A DNA stretch of 60,000 bases from Symsagittifera roscoffensis (GCF_963678635.1 NC_087063.1:46420101-46480100); one strand, 5' to 3'; positions 24,470 through 37,621 are shown, numbered from the stretch's first letter. Made by a program: numbers and translations. The notes: generated by a model not told the origin, from the sequence alone.

Positions 24470-26420
24470 TCCCCCCAAACAGGACCACAAGACTTCCTAG
24501 TTACGCATTATGATTGTGAAGAAAACCCAACAAAAAACACTACATAAAAACGCAATTAATAGAATCAACAAACCTAGAAGCAACACTTTACTCAAAAACA
24601 AGAGCTACAACTCTATCAGGATATAAGTTTACAGCAAAATTCCTCTGAGGAAGAAAGTACATTGCTCACAACGCTCAAATGAAAAAAAAAACAGACTCGG
24701 TCACGAATCCTTTTAACTAAAATAATATTAAAAGATTTTCGCATCTTAACCCTGAAGATTGCACAAATGAATTACAATGATTAAAAATAACCACAAATGA
24801 AAGCACAAGTCGCCAATTAGCAAACTTTCAAATCTTATCAGCCTACGCGCAACAGGTAGAACTTGAAAGATACCAAGGTTATATTAAATTAGAAAAAAAT
24901 TACCCGTAAAACAACGCACACGGACGTTTGATTTTTGAACTACATGATAAAAATTGGATACCACTCATAGGAATTAATAACCCCTCAAATTGTAAAGCTG
25001 ACACAAAGAAAAAAAGCTACCAAGAAATAATGTTTTTTGATTGGAAAATCCAATTGGAAAAGTAACAATTAACACGTGACTTAAAAGACGATACTCTTTT
25101 ATATCAAGGAATACGCTTACCTTGTAAAAATGAACAAGGACATTGCGATCCTACCACCCGCAAACAAGCAACCATTGCTTGGTACCCAGAAGACACAAGT
25201 ACCACATTTCAAAATGCTAAAATTAACGCAAGTAAGATAAATTTTCACCTAAAATATTTTATTGAATCAATTCTTTTTGTTAGAACTCAACCCTGATAGA
25301 ATTCGATCTAACAACCAAACTATGAAAATATTGATGGTTTTGTAAACAAACTAACACGTTTTCAATTTTACCCTGAATCAGAAGTCGCTTGTAAATATTC
25401 AAAATCTCTTTTCAAAACACAATGTTCAGAAATTCGTGTCGAATACGAAAAAAATTTCGACTTGAAAACAGGAAAATTATCTAATAAACCATCACAACCA
25501 TATCGAAACCGCGAAGGTGAAACATCTTATATCCCGGGAATTTATTCCAAAAACACAGGAAATGATGGCGCAAAACTTTGCTAGGAAGATAAAGATGGCA
25601 CACGATTTCAAGAACTCTCACTTATGAATTATACATACCTTGGTGCAATTCACTATTATATACATCTGGATATGAAACTAGACTAATCAATGAGCGGAAT
25701 TGTTCAAGAAACATCTCTATCTGAACTAGAAACACTTCATCATTTATGTGAACTCGAACGAACACAAACACTAACATCACTCGCATTAGCAGTATTAAAA
25801 ATACCCTATGCAGGATATTTTTTATCAGGCGATAGATCAAATTTAATTGACTACAAAGGAAACATTGTCTGGTACTACACATCTACTAAAAAAATTCACC
25901 ATTGTACGTTTTTGAAGATAAAAGATGTTTCAAAAGAATACCTATATTCTATAAAAATGAAGTATACTTTGTTGCTACACTGTCAAGACGTACATATTTT
26001 TGGGATACGGCTGTTCCATGTGGATCCGAAAAAGCCACAATGTAGTACAGTTAAATTCAAACGAAGATGAATACTAACTTCTTAATCCATACCCTACTCT
26101 TATGCTAATATTAAGGAAAATTTCACCAGAAAGCATAATAGCAATTGCCCGTAACTTGAACATAGACTTAAAATCAATAGGTATTTATTCCAGATCAAAT
26201 ATGCAAAACCATTTCAAGAACTCCTCATTCAAATGGAAACAATACAAAAACAATCAATACATACGAAAATTTGCACAACGCGCAAATAGAATCCTAATAA
26301 ACCACTACGATCACGCAACAACAAGCTACATGGAAGATACCCCAAGTGAGGACGATCCTAGTGTTAACCCACAATTAATCTAACTGAAGGTTTTTTAGCT
26401 GCGAAAATGTATTTCACATA
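24470..26420 (+). pseudogene. env: envelope glycoprotein-like pseudogene
   Basis: A roughly 1.9-kb region is coding-like across several frames with in-frame stops. Visible blocks are VTHYDCEENPT (24,500 on), LEATLYSKTRATTLSGYKF (about 24,570-24,630), LPCKNEQGHCDPTTRKQA (about 25,120-25,170), a long block PYRNREGETSYIPGIY (about 25,500-25,550) and the ORF 25,690-26,070 with VWYYTSTKKIHHC. A shifted frame then gives RRTYFWDTAVPCG (about 25,985-26,030). Repeated cysteines with spaced Trp/Tyr, and the position at the 3' end of a gypsy-type element, fit a viral-type envelope ectodomain. Its general look recalls the glycoproteins of chuvirus-like negative-strand viruses and env genes captured by retroelements, but this is an impression and not a match. 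No signal peptide or transmembrane segment can be placed with confidence. Confidence 0.5.
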
Positions 26421-26590
26421 GATAGTAGTAATAAAAAATTCGATAATATTATCATTACTGCATTAAAAATCACTAAAGAATAGAAATCATAATTTAACGA
26501 ATTTAACCTTTATGTATAAATTTTTCACTTTATTACACCTAAGGAACGTGGCTCACACTTTTCGCATGAAATCATGTTACGAATAAAATT

Positions 26591-26643
26591 CACACACACA
26601 CACACTTACATACACACACACACACACACATACACACACACAC
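26591..26643. repeat. (CA)n microsatellite
   Basis: About 53 bp of CA repeats interrupted by TTACAT and CAT, at the decayed end of the envelope region. Confidence 0.95.
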
Positions 26644-28150
26644 CTATATACATATTAGAAAATCATACAACATCACTATACATCTAATACATCAACACGT
26701 AGCCCACAACACAGATTAACATTCATTAATTTAAAGTACACTTCACCATATTTCCTAAATTTTACCTACTGCATAAAAAGCACTTATATCCACGGCATCC
26801 TCCATAATTATGATCACAACTACCAAATGTATATATGCTGCCCACTAACCAAATCCTATGATGTGGATGACTCCGACCCACTAAGTGTCCCCCATGATTA
26901 TATGCAGCCCATTGCAGTCACCATGCTATAATATATCCATAACACTAAAAATGACCATAAGTTGTATAATTTAATTCGAAACACACGTCACGAATTCTCA
27001 CTTGATAATGAGGAACTGAAAATTATCAGAGCGCTGGAGCATCTCTTGCCTCTACTTCTAACTAAAAACATCAGTAGCATGCTTGCGAAACTCCTCACAT
27101 CATCCGACACAGTCTGAACTAACTTTCCCAATAGATTTTTCACTGATGCCAACCCTTTGTAAAAATGTATTAAGTTTTTTAACTAATAAATAAAACAGAA
27201 CACTCACCATTCTTTATAAATTTCCAACTTTCATTTTTCAGATTTCACCGATCATTCACCTACAAAGAATAAACTCAAATAAAAAATAGTAAACACTTTC
27301 TTCTAAGCTTTTAAATTTCCATTCAACAATGAAAGTGAAATAATAACGCAGTAAATTCCGATAAAACAGTAGTATTTTAATAATTCGGCAGTAAAATTCA
27401 GATAACTAAAATAGCAATTCTTAAAATTCTTAAAATTGCAAATAAATTAAAACAAAACTAAGCGTTTTATTATGTGACGCTTGTTTTGTACATTTTTAAT
27501 ATCTTTTCACTCGTCAACAAATCACACACTCTTTCTACCAATTTGCACACACTCAAATTTCAAATCTATTTGATAACAACTCTAACTTGTTTTCAAAAGT
27601 TTGATACTTTCCTTTAAACTGGCTGGAAGGAATTATACAATAAGTTAATATTAACCAACGCAGCTCACTAACGCTATTAAACCACAAAACTAATAGCAAT
27701 AATAAGAAAGAAAGCACCACAGTACCCAAACCGAACTAAACCCAGATTAAAACTGGATAAGTTTTTCTTTTGAAACCCACTTTCGAAATTTATTGAAGCC
27801 AAATGAAACACTAAAAAGTCAAACGAAAAACCCAAAACACCATATTTTACTTTTGAGAAAAGGGCACAACCAAAACAAAAAAGAGAAAAACATCTGATAA
27901 AATGAAACAAAAGGTTAAACACAAAAAGAGACTCTGCCCGAAGAGACGGTGAACTTATAACCCACTCTCGCCTCACTACCGAGAATGCTGTCGCTCAAAG
28001 TAAATGCTCCCACAATGTGCTACGACCCGGATACTCTAAGTTTGATAAGAGTGGCTCAAGCGTGAGCAACTCTTACTCCTAAAAATAACCGAACTAAATA
28101 AAAACGCTGTTGCGAAAACAACTAATAAAAATTCATATCTAAAAACTGAC
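26644..28150. other. AT-rich non-coding region
   Basis: No recognisable gene. The longest ORF (27,677-27,976, - strand, Phe-rich) looks like a composition artefact. A few diverged, coding-like fragments could be the tail of the element. Confidence 0.5.
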
Positions 28151-28260
28151 CTCACTTAGAAGACGTAGATATATAAAAGCAATGTTAGAGGTTTCTTAGA
28201 GCCAAAGGAACGAGCAGCAAAGGAGAATAAAACTCGATTACATTCAACTCTGGAATGGCA
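28151..28260 (+). promoter_or_regulatory. possible second TATA/poly(A) pair
   Basis: TATATAAAAG at about 28,170 is followed by AATAAA at about 28,225, the same spacing as in the candidate LTR at 23.8 kb. The surrounding sequence is not similar to that LTR. It may be a different LTR, a host promoter or chance. Confidence 0.25.
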
Positions 28261-30220
28261 AATCTATTGGTTTGTTGCAGTAGTCACTAGCCTCAAAGGA
28301 TTTAAAGTATGGACAAAATATCGCAGCAAAGGAAACCCTTGAAACAGACCAATGGCCGACTTGATGTTGATCTCACACACCGATCCTAGTCACTTGGCAC
28401 TTCACACGGAAAAGTCACAACTTCATCTTGCACGTAGTCTCGCTCTAAGCTTAACGAAATCGACACATCATTGCATCGATCTAAAATCTTGACACAATCA
28501 CTCAAGACGACCAACGATCAAACGAGACCCACTTTTGGCACACAAACAACTGTTCCTCTCTTCTCTACACTAACATCTACATCTCTCTTCTCTCCACGGG
28601 TTCGCGGCTCCAACTACTCAAAAGAAAACTTCCCCAAAGAACAAGAAATCTCTCCATCCGTCCTTCACTACAATAAACAATTTGAAAACTGGTATTGATA
28701 AAACTATCCCTTTAAAATATTACTAAGTAACCAATCATATTCCATCACTAACACTGACAATTATTTGTAATGCTGAAACTAATGCTGGAACTAGTGCTGA
28801 CGAAAATCAAATTAGACGGAGGCATTTTAAAAGGAAATTAGACATTTTTGCAAAACTGCAATTGGGAGTAAATAGACAGAATTGAGGCAAGTAATGTTGT
28901 TTCCAGACAAATCGTGTGAGAAAAATAAAAGAGTTTGCAGGCAACAGTTAAGTTTCGGTCGCAAAAATGCAAAATTCAAAATAGTTTAATCAAAACATCA
29001 AGGGGGCAAAAATTATTTGGCAAAATATTGTTGCCAATGATGGTTTTAGATTTGAAAAAGGAAGGCAAAATCAAATTTGGTTGTCATTATCGCTGTGTTA
29101 ACTCCAATTGTTCCGGAAAATTAACGACAAATTTTCTTACCCAAAATTTTTTGGAAAAATTTGACAAAAAATGTCAACTGTTTTTGTCGAAAAATTTTCA
29201 TCTAAGAATTTTTTCGGATTTAACATTTTCTGTTCGTTTATAAGGGCGGATCTAGAATTTTCTCGAATAGTGGGGGGGGGGGGTGGATTTTAAAAAATTT
29301 TTAGAAAATTTTGTCGAGATTTTTAGTTTGATCAAATCGATTTTCCGAGTTATCCCAAGGCACTAAAAAGACCCTCTTTCGGTTAGATTTCGGTTAGATT
29401 TTCTGCGCAGCAGGTAAAGTTTGAAAAAGCCCAAAAAGGCACTTTTTGGAAAATTTTGACCAAAAAATTGCTTTTTTTTGGCGCGCGCTCTGTTCATTTA
29501 CATTAATTGTTTTGATAGGTATTGTCCTATTATGTTTTTTTATATTTGTGAAACTTGATTTTGAAGAAAAAGTTGTTGGCCCTTTCCTTTTTGTAGCAGT
29601 GACGTCTGAATGAAATGCCAGATCTGTAAGAAAAAACTTCCGTCGAATTTCCTTTTTGTAAAATTCGTCTAATTTGCTGATCGTCTAACTTTCTAGGCCC
29701 CAATTCATTTAGTGATTTTTTCCTTAGTTTTTAATATTTTATGTTAATTGTTTTCTATTTTTGTCTTTGTTCCAGCCAATCAAACACAAAATTTCGTTGT
29801 TTTGTTTTTTCAATCATGGCTGCTCAAACCATGACAATTTTTTTTCTGATGGTTTTGAAATTTCGCCCGCACGCTAGTAGAAAAGTCGTAAATTTAGCAA
29901 CTTGTACCATATTGAGAATATAAAAAACTTGCCTCAGTTCAACTTAGAACAACGTTATCAGAAGAAAGAACGAAACGATTATCCGATCTCAGTTATTTTC
30001 TCTATCTAAACTATCACAAGTACAAATCAATACAAGTTTGACACAGCACAAATACACGTTGAACCCGTGGCTTTGCTCGCTGCATGGTGCCAAACATGAG
30101 CCGGATTAAAATTATTAGCATTTTTAACACGAAAAAGGTTGCTCGTTAATTGGGTCAACTTAGCCCAACTCGCAATTTTCAAACTCAAAAAGCCTTTAAA
30201 AAAACTGGCGCAGGTAAATT
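28261..30220. other. intergenic region with poly-G tract
   Basis: No gene recognised. Contains a run of about 12 G at 29,272-29,285. Small ORFs (28,471-28,698; 28,935-29,243; 29,741-29,923) have no motif and Lys/Asn/Phe-rich composition expected from AT-rich DNA. Confidence 0.5.
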
Positions 30221-30660
30221 AGTGTTCCGACTTTCGATACGAAAGTAACGGAATATTTGTGCTCGGGGTGGGTTTTTTCTTCAAACAAATTTCGACTTTT
30301 TAAATAGCCATTTTTGACGGAATTTTTTTTATCATTCGAAAGCTATTGCTGTCTTCAGCTTAAATTTGAAAAGATATTTCACCTGTGATCATTTTTTGTT
30401 AAGTTATGAAAGTTTAAAGATTGCCATTTTGGCCAATTTTGGACAATTAACGCGCGATATATTTCGAGCTATTAACGCGTAAGCGGAGATTTAATCCGTC
30501 TTAGAAATCGTTCCAAATTGGTTGAAAGAAGCTTATTTGCCATAATTGATTTGTTAAAAGGAGCGATATCTATCCTTTTGTACTTTATATGGAGTGTGGG
30601 GGATGATTTTCATAGAAAAATTTCCAAATTTTAGAAAAGTTTTTCATTTTATTTTATTCC
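30221..30660 (+). repeat. hairpin-ended dispersed repeat, copy A (3' truncated)
   Basis: Begins with the family's head (GTTCCGACTTTCGATACGAA, an imperfect hairpin), continues through the conserved inner block with TTAACGCGCGATATAT-like sequence, and ends before the tail hairpin. Confidence 0.85.
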
Positions 30661-30777
30661 TTATAAATTTCATACTTTCCAGATGATTAAGAGTTAAACA
30701 GTTGAGACTCGTCTGAAACAATCACACGGGGCACCAAATTTTTGTTGACAAGCAATAGTTACACTTTTTTGACAAAA

Positions 30778-30996
30778 CTTTCGACCGCGACGACTAATTT
30801 TTCGCGACATAGACTAATTTTTTGACCGCCGCGACTAATTTTTGACCGCTGCGACTAATTTTTAGACAATAGCGACCAAGATACAGTATTTCCAGAGTTT
30901 GTCCGCGACTTAAAACATTGTCCAGACAATAGATTTTTGGTCGCGGAGTTAACATTTCCGCGACCGACAAAGTCGAAAAATTAGTCGCGGACATCA
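30778..30996. repeat. CG-containing short repeats with hairpin
   Basis: A short motif of the form GACCGCNGCGACTAATTTTT occurs about four times in direct orientation (30,782-30,870) and again inverted at about 30,976-30,990. Between them, GGTCGCGGA (30,939-30,947) and TCCGCGACC (30,957-30,965) form a perfect 9-bp stem with a 9-nt loop. It is unlike the surrounding AT-rich DNA and not part of the neighbouring repeat family. Confidence 0.7.
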
Positions 30997-32030
30997 AGCG
31001 TTGAAAAAAATACGAAAAAAAAGCGCGAAACCCAATTTGAAAGCCTGAGTTCGATAACACAAATTCAAAAGAAGTGTGGAGTTAATTCCTACAGCAGAGT
31101 CAAACTCAACTACACTGATGTGTTTAAAGTTGAAGAAAAATTGATTTATTTTCTTAGATTTTTTATAAATTTTTGTTCCTAATTTCAAAGAAACTGCAAA
31201 ATATTCACTCTTAGGGTGATTTTTTAATTCAGTCAATTACAGACTTTTTAAGTTCGAGTTTTTGGCGGGTTTTTTATACCGTCTTAAGATAATTGTTCTC
31301 CTGAGCTCAATCAAACTTGAAAAAATATTTTCTTCGTAAATTCATGGGGGTTCACTTGGGATCAATTGCCTGGAAAATTTATCGCAAATTCAGGGAAATC
31401 GCACCGATAACCATCCACGGTTCAGTCTATGACCAAGATCACTTTATCCATGACGAGAAAAAACTCCCAAAAATTGCTAATGATGCCGATTTGTGATAAT
31501 TGAAGGGCGATACATTGCGTTTTTATGACACACGTAGACGGCAAATTAAAACGTTTAAATTGAATTGAGGCCATCGATTCTGTCCTATTGAACCAAAAAG
31601 AGAGACTAAACACATCCTTCCTATTTTACATAGCCTGTGTGGGAATAAAAGGAGGTGTTCTATTTTTTAATTGGCCATAAAGAGCAGTTGAAACAATCAG
31701 GGCTACGCCCTGTTATACCAGCCCTCTTCTTCAAACTGTCTAATGGAAACAAAGAGCAAAACAACAGTAGAAGTCAGTGATCCATATACATTCACTTCAA
31801 AACACTCACGCAAATCAAACGACGCAATATGAGGCCACCAAGACAATATAAAATAGATCCAAGCATATTAGAAAAGTTAGAAAAATGAAATGCAATTCAA
31901 AAAAATTCCAGATAGTTGGTAAAATGACAACCGGCCTAAATGCATTATCCAAATAGAACTGATAGTTAAAATTTTAACTTGCTCGAAATCTGTCTGGTAA
32001 TATTTCGAACAGAAAGAACCAGAAGATAAA
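30997..32030. other. intergenic region with tail relic
   Basis: No gene recognised. At about 31,683-31,725 a short sequence (AGGGCTACGCCCTG palindrome near a GAGCAGTTG) resembles the tail hairpin of the dispersed repeat family and is probably a relic. Confidence 0.45.
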
Positions 32031-32568
32031 CAAGACTTCTCGTATCAGGGCGAAGCCCTGAAAGTTCCGACTGCCTTTTAACGTTTATGGAGCAGTAATA
32101 ACATAAACAACATTAAAAAAATTCAATGAAATAAAAAATTTTTTTCTAAAATCTGAAAATTTTTCTATAAAAATCATCCCCCCCCCCACACGCCATATAA
32201 AGTACAAAAAAATAGGTTTCGCTCCTTGGAACAAATCAATTATGGCAAATAAGCTTCTTACAACCAATTTGGAACGATTTCTAAGACGGATTAACTCTCC
32301 GTTTACGCGTTAATAGCGCGAAATCTATCGCGCGTTTATTGTCCCAAATTGGCCAAAATGGCAATCTTTAAACCCTCATAACTTTACGAAAAACAATCAC
32401 AGATGAAATATCTTTTCAAATTTAAGCTCAGGACAACAATACCTTTCGAATGATATAAAAAAATTCTGTCAAAAATGGCTAGTTAAAAAGTCGAAATTTG
32501 TCTGAAGAAAAAAAAACCCACCCCGAGCACAAATATTCTGTTACTTTCGTATCGAAAGTCGGAACAAT
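32031..32568 (-). repeat. hairpin-ended dispersed repeat, copy B (full length)
   Basis: A complete copy in reverse orientation: tail hairpin CAGGGCGAAGCCCTG at its left end and head GTATCGAAAGTCGGAACA at its right end, about 538 bp. Contains a C-run near 32,168. Confidence 0.9.
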
Positions 32569-33701
32569 TAGTCCAAACTTATAAGTCTAGTTTTTGAAAA
32601 CTTTTAACTTTTCTTGAAAACTACTCTCACAAATCTACAAAATTGGGTTCAGTCGGATATTAAGTTGTGAGAAGCTTCCCTGTTTATGGAGCTACGCCCA
32701 AATTTTTACACATTAAGCTATTGCCCTCGGAAAAACAAGTTTTTGGTTTTCTGACTGCTCTTTAGAAACTTTTCTCTAAAACTACTCTGCCAGATCTTGA
32801 CTTCAAAATTCAAATGAGAGAACAGGTGAACGGGTTGCGTAAATTTTACCGGCATAAAAAGTTTTCTCCTGAGTTTTTTTCATACATAATTTAATCTGTA
32901 GACTGAAATTTTCACAGTGCACATTTTTGAAATCTTGACCATACTTAGACCGTTTTTTTCCCGTTTTTTTCGAAATTTACATTGCAAATTTCAAAATTTT
33001 TGAAAATTTTTATTTAGAATTTCGTTTGTGGTTATCTACTTAGCATAAAAAGGGACCCCTTAATTTGTAGAAAAAAATGTTGACTTCGGCAATTTCGATC
33101 TGGCTATTTTCGTGGACCGATTTCTGAAAAACTGCCAGTCCAATTTTTAGTCAAATGGTTCAATTGAAAGAATATAGTGCAATTTTTTTTACTGTATAAG
33201 GGATAAGGCTCTTTTTGTAAAATAGCCGGTATGGCCTTAAGAAAAATTCAGTTTTCGAAAACTTACACGTTTCGTGGAAAAAATTGTTACTTTCTAACGT
33301 GCCAAATTTGATATTGAGTTTAAATGAGTTAATAAGAGGGTAGGCATCTCCCCTTCATAAGCAGTTCATCTCCTATGTTGGTAGAGAATCAACTAAGTTT
33401 TTGTGAAAATCCAATTATTGAAATTTTATATCACTCACTCTACAAAAATATCAAACAGATACCTCCATCTTCAGCTGTGTACTTAATAAGTTGTGGTGAT
33501 TTGGGATAAAACGCGTAACTTTCGCCTAAATTGAGCTTAAGTGAAAAAAGTAGAAAAAATGAAAAAACTCGATAGGTACTGGAAGTTGTGTGAAACTCAC
33601 AGACCAAATAGCCCACCCTTGTATTCATCTGCATATAGTTGTAAAATTTCACGGTTGTGCGACAATTATCCTGGGACGAGTTAAATCATAGGCAAACACA
33701 T
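32569..33701. other. intergenic region
   Basis: AT-rich with no gene, repeat or motif I can name. The ORF at 33,440-33,652 (- strand) has no recognisable feature. Confidence 0.5.
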
Positions 33702-34198
33702 CAAGACTGCTCGTATCAGGGCGAAGCCCTGAAAGTTCCGACTGCCTTTTAAGGTCTAAGGAGCAGTAATAACATGAAAAACAAATGTTCTACAAAAATT
33801 TGAGGTTTTTTGTAAAAACATCCCCCTCACGCCATCTTAAAAACAAAGTGATAGATTTTGTTCTTGTTAACAAACCAATAATGGCATATAGGCTTCCTTG
33901 AACCAAATTGGAACGATTTCCAAGACGGATTAAATCTCCGCTTACGCGTTAATAGCGCAAAATATATCGCGCTTTAGTTGTCCAAAATTGGCCAAAATGG
34001 CTATCTTTAAACCCCCATTTTTTAATGAAAAATACAGGTAAAATATCTTTTCATATTTAGGCTCAGGACAACAAAAGCTTTCGAATGAAAAAAAAATCCG
34101 TCAAAAATGGCTAGTTAAAAAGTCGTAATTGGTCTGTATGAAAAAACCATCCCCGAGCACATATGTGCCGTTATCTTCGTTATGAAAGTCGAAACAAT
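33702..34198 (-). repeat. hairpin-ended dispersed repeat, copy C
   Basis: Reverse-orientation copy, about 497 bp, with the tail hairpin intact and a more diverged head (TTATGAAAGTCGAAACAA). Confidence 0.88.
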
Positions 34199-34428
34199 GA
34201 CACACTTACCTATTAAATTGTTTTCTTTCGAATAACTTTACAGAGTAATTGCACAGCTGAGTAATTACTCGAATGGTCTAAGAGCTGGAAGTATTTAGTA
34301 GCAGAAAAACTAAGAACAACAATTGTTATTGACTAATTTACTCAATTTAAAAATTATTCATTCCTTCTGCTAGTTGACGAGCCGCTAAAAATTGGCTGAT
34401 AAGTTTACGCTAATCTTATTTTTTTGAC

Positions 34429-34670
34429 TTTCGTGGTTAAAGTATCGAAATATTTGTGCTGGGCGTGGGTTTTTTCTTCAGACAAATTTTTCTTCAGGTG
34501 AAAGCGGAGATTTAATCTGTCTTGGAAATCGTTCCAAATTGGTTCAAGGAAGCTTATATGCCATAATTGATTTGTTAATAGATAGGAGCAAAATTGTTCA
34601 GTTTGTTTTGTACTTAATTTGGCGTATGGGGAGATGTTTTTACAAAAAATCTCAAGAAAATCTCAATTTG
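34429..34670 (+). repeat. hairpin-ended dispersed repeat, copy D (internal deletion)
   Basis: The head (GACTTTCGTGGTTAAAGTAT) joins directly to the distal block (AAAGCGGAGATTTAATCTGT), so about 200 bp of the middle are missing, and the tail is absent. Confidence 0.75.
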
Positions 34671-35944
34671 TCCCGTGTTACAATTTGACGCAGGCAGCAT
34701 ATGAAAAGTGGCAACTCGTTGTAAACTAATTAAATCAGGATTTACTGATTGGTAGTTCAATGAAATATTCCCGATCGAATGCCATATCCGCAGAGTCATG
34801 GCTGTTTTGTTGCTGCTCATTGCTAAGTCGATTTATTTTGAACTAAGTATACAATCATCATAAGAAACTGCTCTGCCAACAATTTTGCTGTGTACTAATT
34901 GCTACTAATTGTCACCACTGACCGAGAGTTGCTTACGGCTAATTGTCGCCTCAGGGCAATTGATATCTATGTTAACTTCATTTTTTTTTGTAGAAAACTT
35001 TTTTTTCCAATGAAAACATTAGCTCGGTGTCACTTTTATACTTTAAAATATGCCGTCTAGTGGAGTAAAACTGACTGATGCTTATGCGTTAAATAATCAC
35101 TCGAGAATTCAATTTAAGAAAAACTCCAATTTTATCCAAAACTGATGCCAGTTTAATTAAAAATTGAATTGACTCAGTATGTGGTCTCTTTTGTAGGTGG
35201 CCCAAATTTAACAGCAAACTTGAAAATTGACGAAAAATTGTTAAGTTTTTATCGTCCACCTGATTTTTTTTTTACAATTAATTGGTAACATTTTGTCTCT
35301 TACAGCTAATTTGATCAAATTACGCATGTTTTTTAACCCTTTTCTGCAAAGGCATGAAAAGGCATGACATTGCAAAAAACCAGCGGAGTAGCAATCGGGG
35401 CTAGCTGAGCTGATTTTTTTCGTCATTTGTTCACAGCAGCTTGTAACTGCTGTAGAACGCCATGCCAGCTCAAGTTTGATTGGCCGTCCGCCTTCTCAAA
35501 ACTCGTAAGAAGTTTCAAGATCTGAAGATGTAAACTTTTCACAACTGCGTTTTCTATGTAAGCATAAGACTCGAGAACATTGGAGATTTTTTGTTCTGTT
35601 TTTGAACTTTTTTGACAGATACATTCAACGATGCCGCTTATTAACTATTGCAAAACTTCGAGCTTTTTGTGCGAACGCGCATAAAGATTTATACAAAAAC
35701 GATTCGTTACTTTAGCGTTACACTGTCACAAATTGACCTTATTTTAGAGTTAAAACCAGACTGCTCGTATATCAAAGCCCTCAATATCTCGTACAAAGCC
35801 GCCCTGAATGTTCCGACTGTCCTTAAAATGAAATCGAATATCTTTTTGGAAAAGAAATTACTGAAAACCTGTGAATTTTGGACCATATCAAAGTGTGAGT
35901 TGTGAGTCGTATGAAATTAATACGAGCAATTCGATTAGCTAGCC
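34671..35944. other. intergenic region with tail fragment
   Basis: No gene recognised. At 35,760-35,830 there is a diverged tail fragment of the repeat family (ACTGCTCGTAT followed by GTTCCGACTGTCCTTAAA) with an internal duplication. Confidence 0.5.
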
Positions 35945-36273
35945 TCAATTCGATTTGGAACGAATTTATTGCGCGGGATAAATCCCCATGCATAAATAAT
36001 TCGCGTTACGCTCTGAGCAATATAAATAACTTCTTTTAAGCGCGCTTAATTTAGTCCACAACATGGCCATTTTGGCAATTTTCAAGCCCTCAGGACTTTA
36101 CAAAAAAAATTCGGAGGTGAAATATCTTTTTACATTTGAACTCACGAAGTCGATATCTTCAATGGGGTATAATTTTTTTTTGTTGAAAACTACTATTTTG
36201 ATCGGCAAAAATTGACTGAATAAAAAACCACACCGAGCATAAACATTCTAATTTCTTCGAAAGTCAGAACAAT
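35945..36273 (-). repeat. hairpin-ended dispersed repeat, old diverged copy
   Basis: Similarity to the middle and head of the family in reverse orientation (TGGCCATTTTGGCAAT, then CTTCGAAAGTCAGAACAAT), with many substitutions and no tail. The oldest copy seen. Confidence 0.6.
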
Positions 36274-37619
36274 AAGGGAAAATGAATGAATCAATCAACA
36301 GACTAGAGTTCTAAGGTAAAAATTTTGTAATAAATGATGCAGAATCAACGTGGAAAAACTTGTTTGGGAAGATCACAATGACCTCAAATAGAAAAAAACT
36401 TGAACTAACCGAGGAAAACACAACACATATTTGTGGTTTGACATGTTTTTTTTTAAGAAAAAGTTATTTCAAATTTTTTTTTGTTTCAAAGTCCCTGCTG
36501 GACTTTTGGGTCTTTTCCGTTATACCCTCCCCCCCCCCCCCCCCCCCTAAGTAGATATATTTGGCGATTCAAATTTCGAGTTGAAAAGCGCGAAAGCGAG
36601 TGAAACAAACAATTAGTTACCACTCGCGTGCAATTAGCAGCTGCTCGATTAGCAAACCTAGTATTAAGTTTGTCATATACTTTTGTTTGACCCGCAATGG
36701 AGTTCCATGAATAAAAATTGATTAAAATCAATTAAAAATGGATTATAATGTTACCATTTTTCGAGGCAACAAAATCCATTTTTACTCCATTATAATCGAT
36801 TTTTTTTTCACTTTTGTTTCTGTCTAAAATTATATCACGCTGAATCAATTAAAATCCATTTCATTTCTCAGGTCAATATATCGTTGGTGGTGCAACTTTG
36901 TAGTATTTATCTTGATAATTTTTAGCTTTTTTTTAATTGTAAAAAAAAACTTTTTTTAACCTTTTTTACTTACAATTTTTCGAAGATAAAACCTTGAAAA
37001 CGTGCGACTTCAGAATCAATGAAAAAAACAAAAACAGGATGTTTATTTAAGTTGAGCATGATAGTTCGTAGTCTAGCATGGTGATTCATTCGTATAATTA
37101 TATTATTTTAGTTCACATTGGGTCATAATGATTGTACAATGCAATATTAGCTAGTACATATTGCATCCAGGGTCCTTACTAATGATGGTTATCCTTCTCA
37201 GAAATATTTATTTGAATTAATTGTCGGGGCGGGCAGTTAGTATGGTAAATGGCGTTCACGAACAAAGAAGACTTTCTAAAATCACTAAATTTGAATTCTA
37301 CTCTACTGGGAGGATCGAATTATGCATCCTAGAAAATGTTTATAAAGTCTTTGTTGTTTGTGAAAACCATTTACCATTTTCACTGCCGAGCCGGACCAGA
37401 ACTTTTTGACCTCAGGAAGTTGGTGAAAAGTGTTTTTCAATGCGTCTTAGGTCTGACAAACTTGAAAATCCATTTGTCGGCTCAATTTGCAATCAGTCAA
37501 TTTTAATTTATTGGCCTTGAGATATTTGCTCAATTTCAAATTTTCACAGCTTGTTTGAAGTTTTTGAATATTCAGTTCTGCTTGACTGAAATTATTTGTT
37601 CGTCATTCGGTCTCTCAAG
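36274..37619. other. intergenic region with poly-C tract
   Basis: A C-run of about 18 bases lies at 36,529-36,547 and produces a false poly-Gly/Pro ORF on either strand. No gene recognised. Confidence 0.55.
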
Positions 37620-37621
37620 TA

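Noticed and set aside
26591-26643. Possible functional element in the CA tract
   Set aside because: An ordinary interrupted microsatellite; no further evidence.
27677-27976. 99-codon - strand ORF, Phe/Leu/Ser-rich
   Set aside because: Composition fits the complement of Lys/Asn-rich AT-biased DNA; no motif, no signal of conservation.
36486-36731. ORF with poly-Gly stretch
   Set aside because: Made by the poly-C tract at 36,529-36,547; composition outside it is not protein-like.
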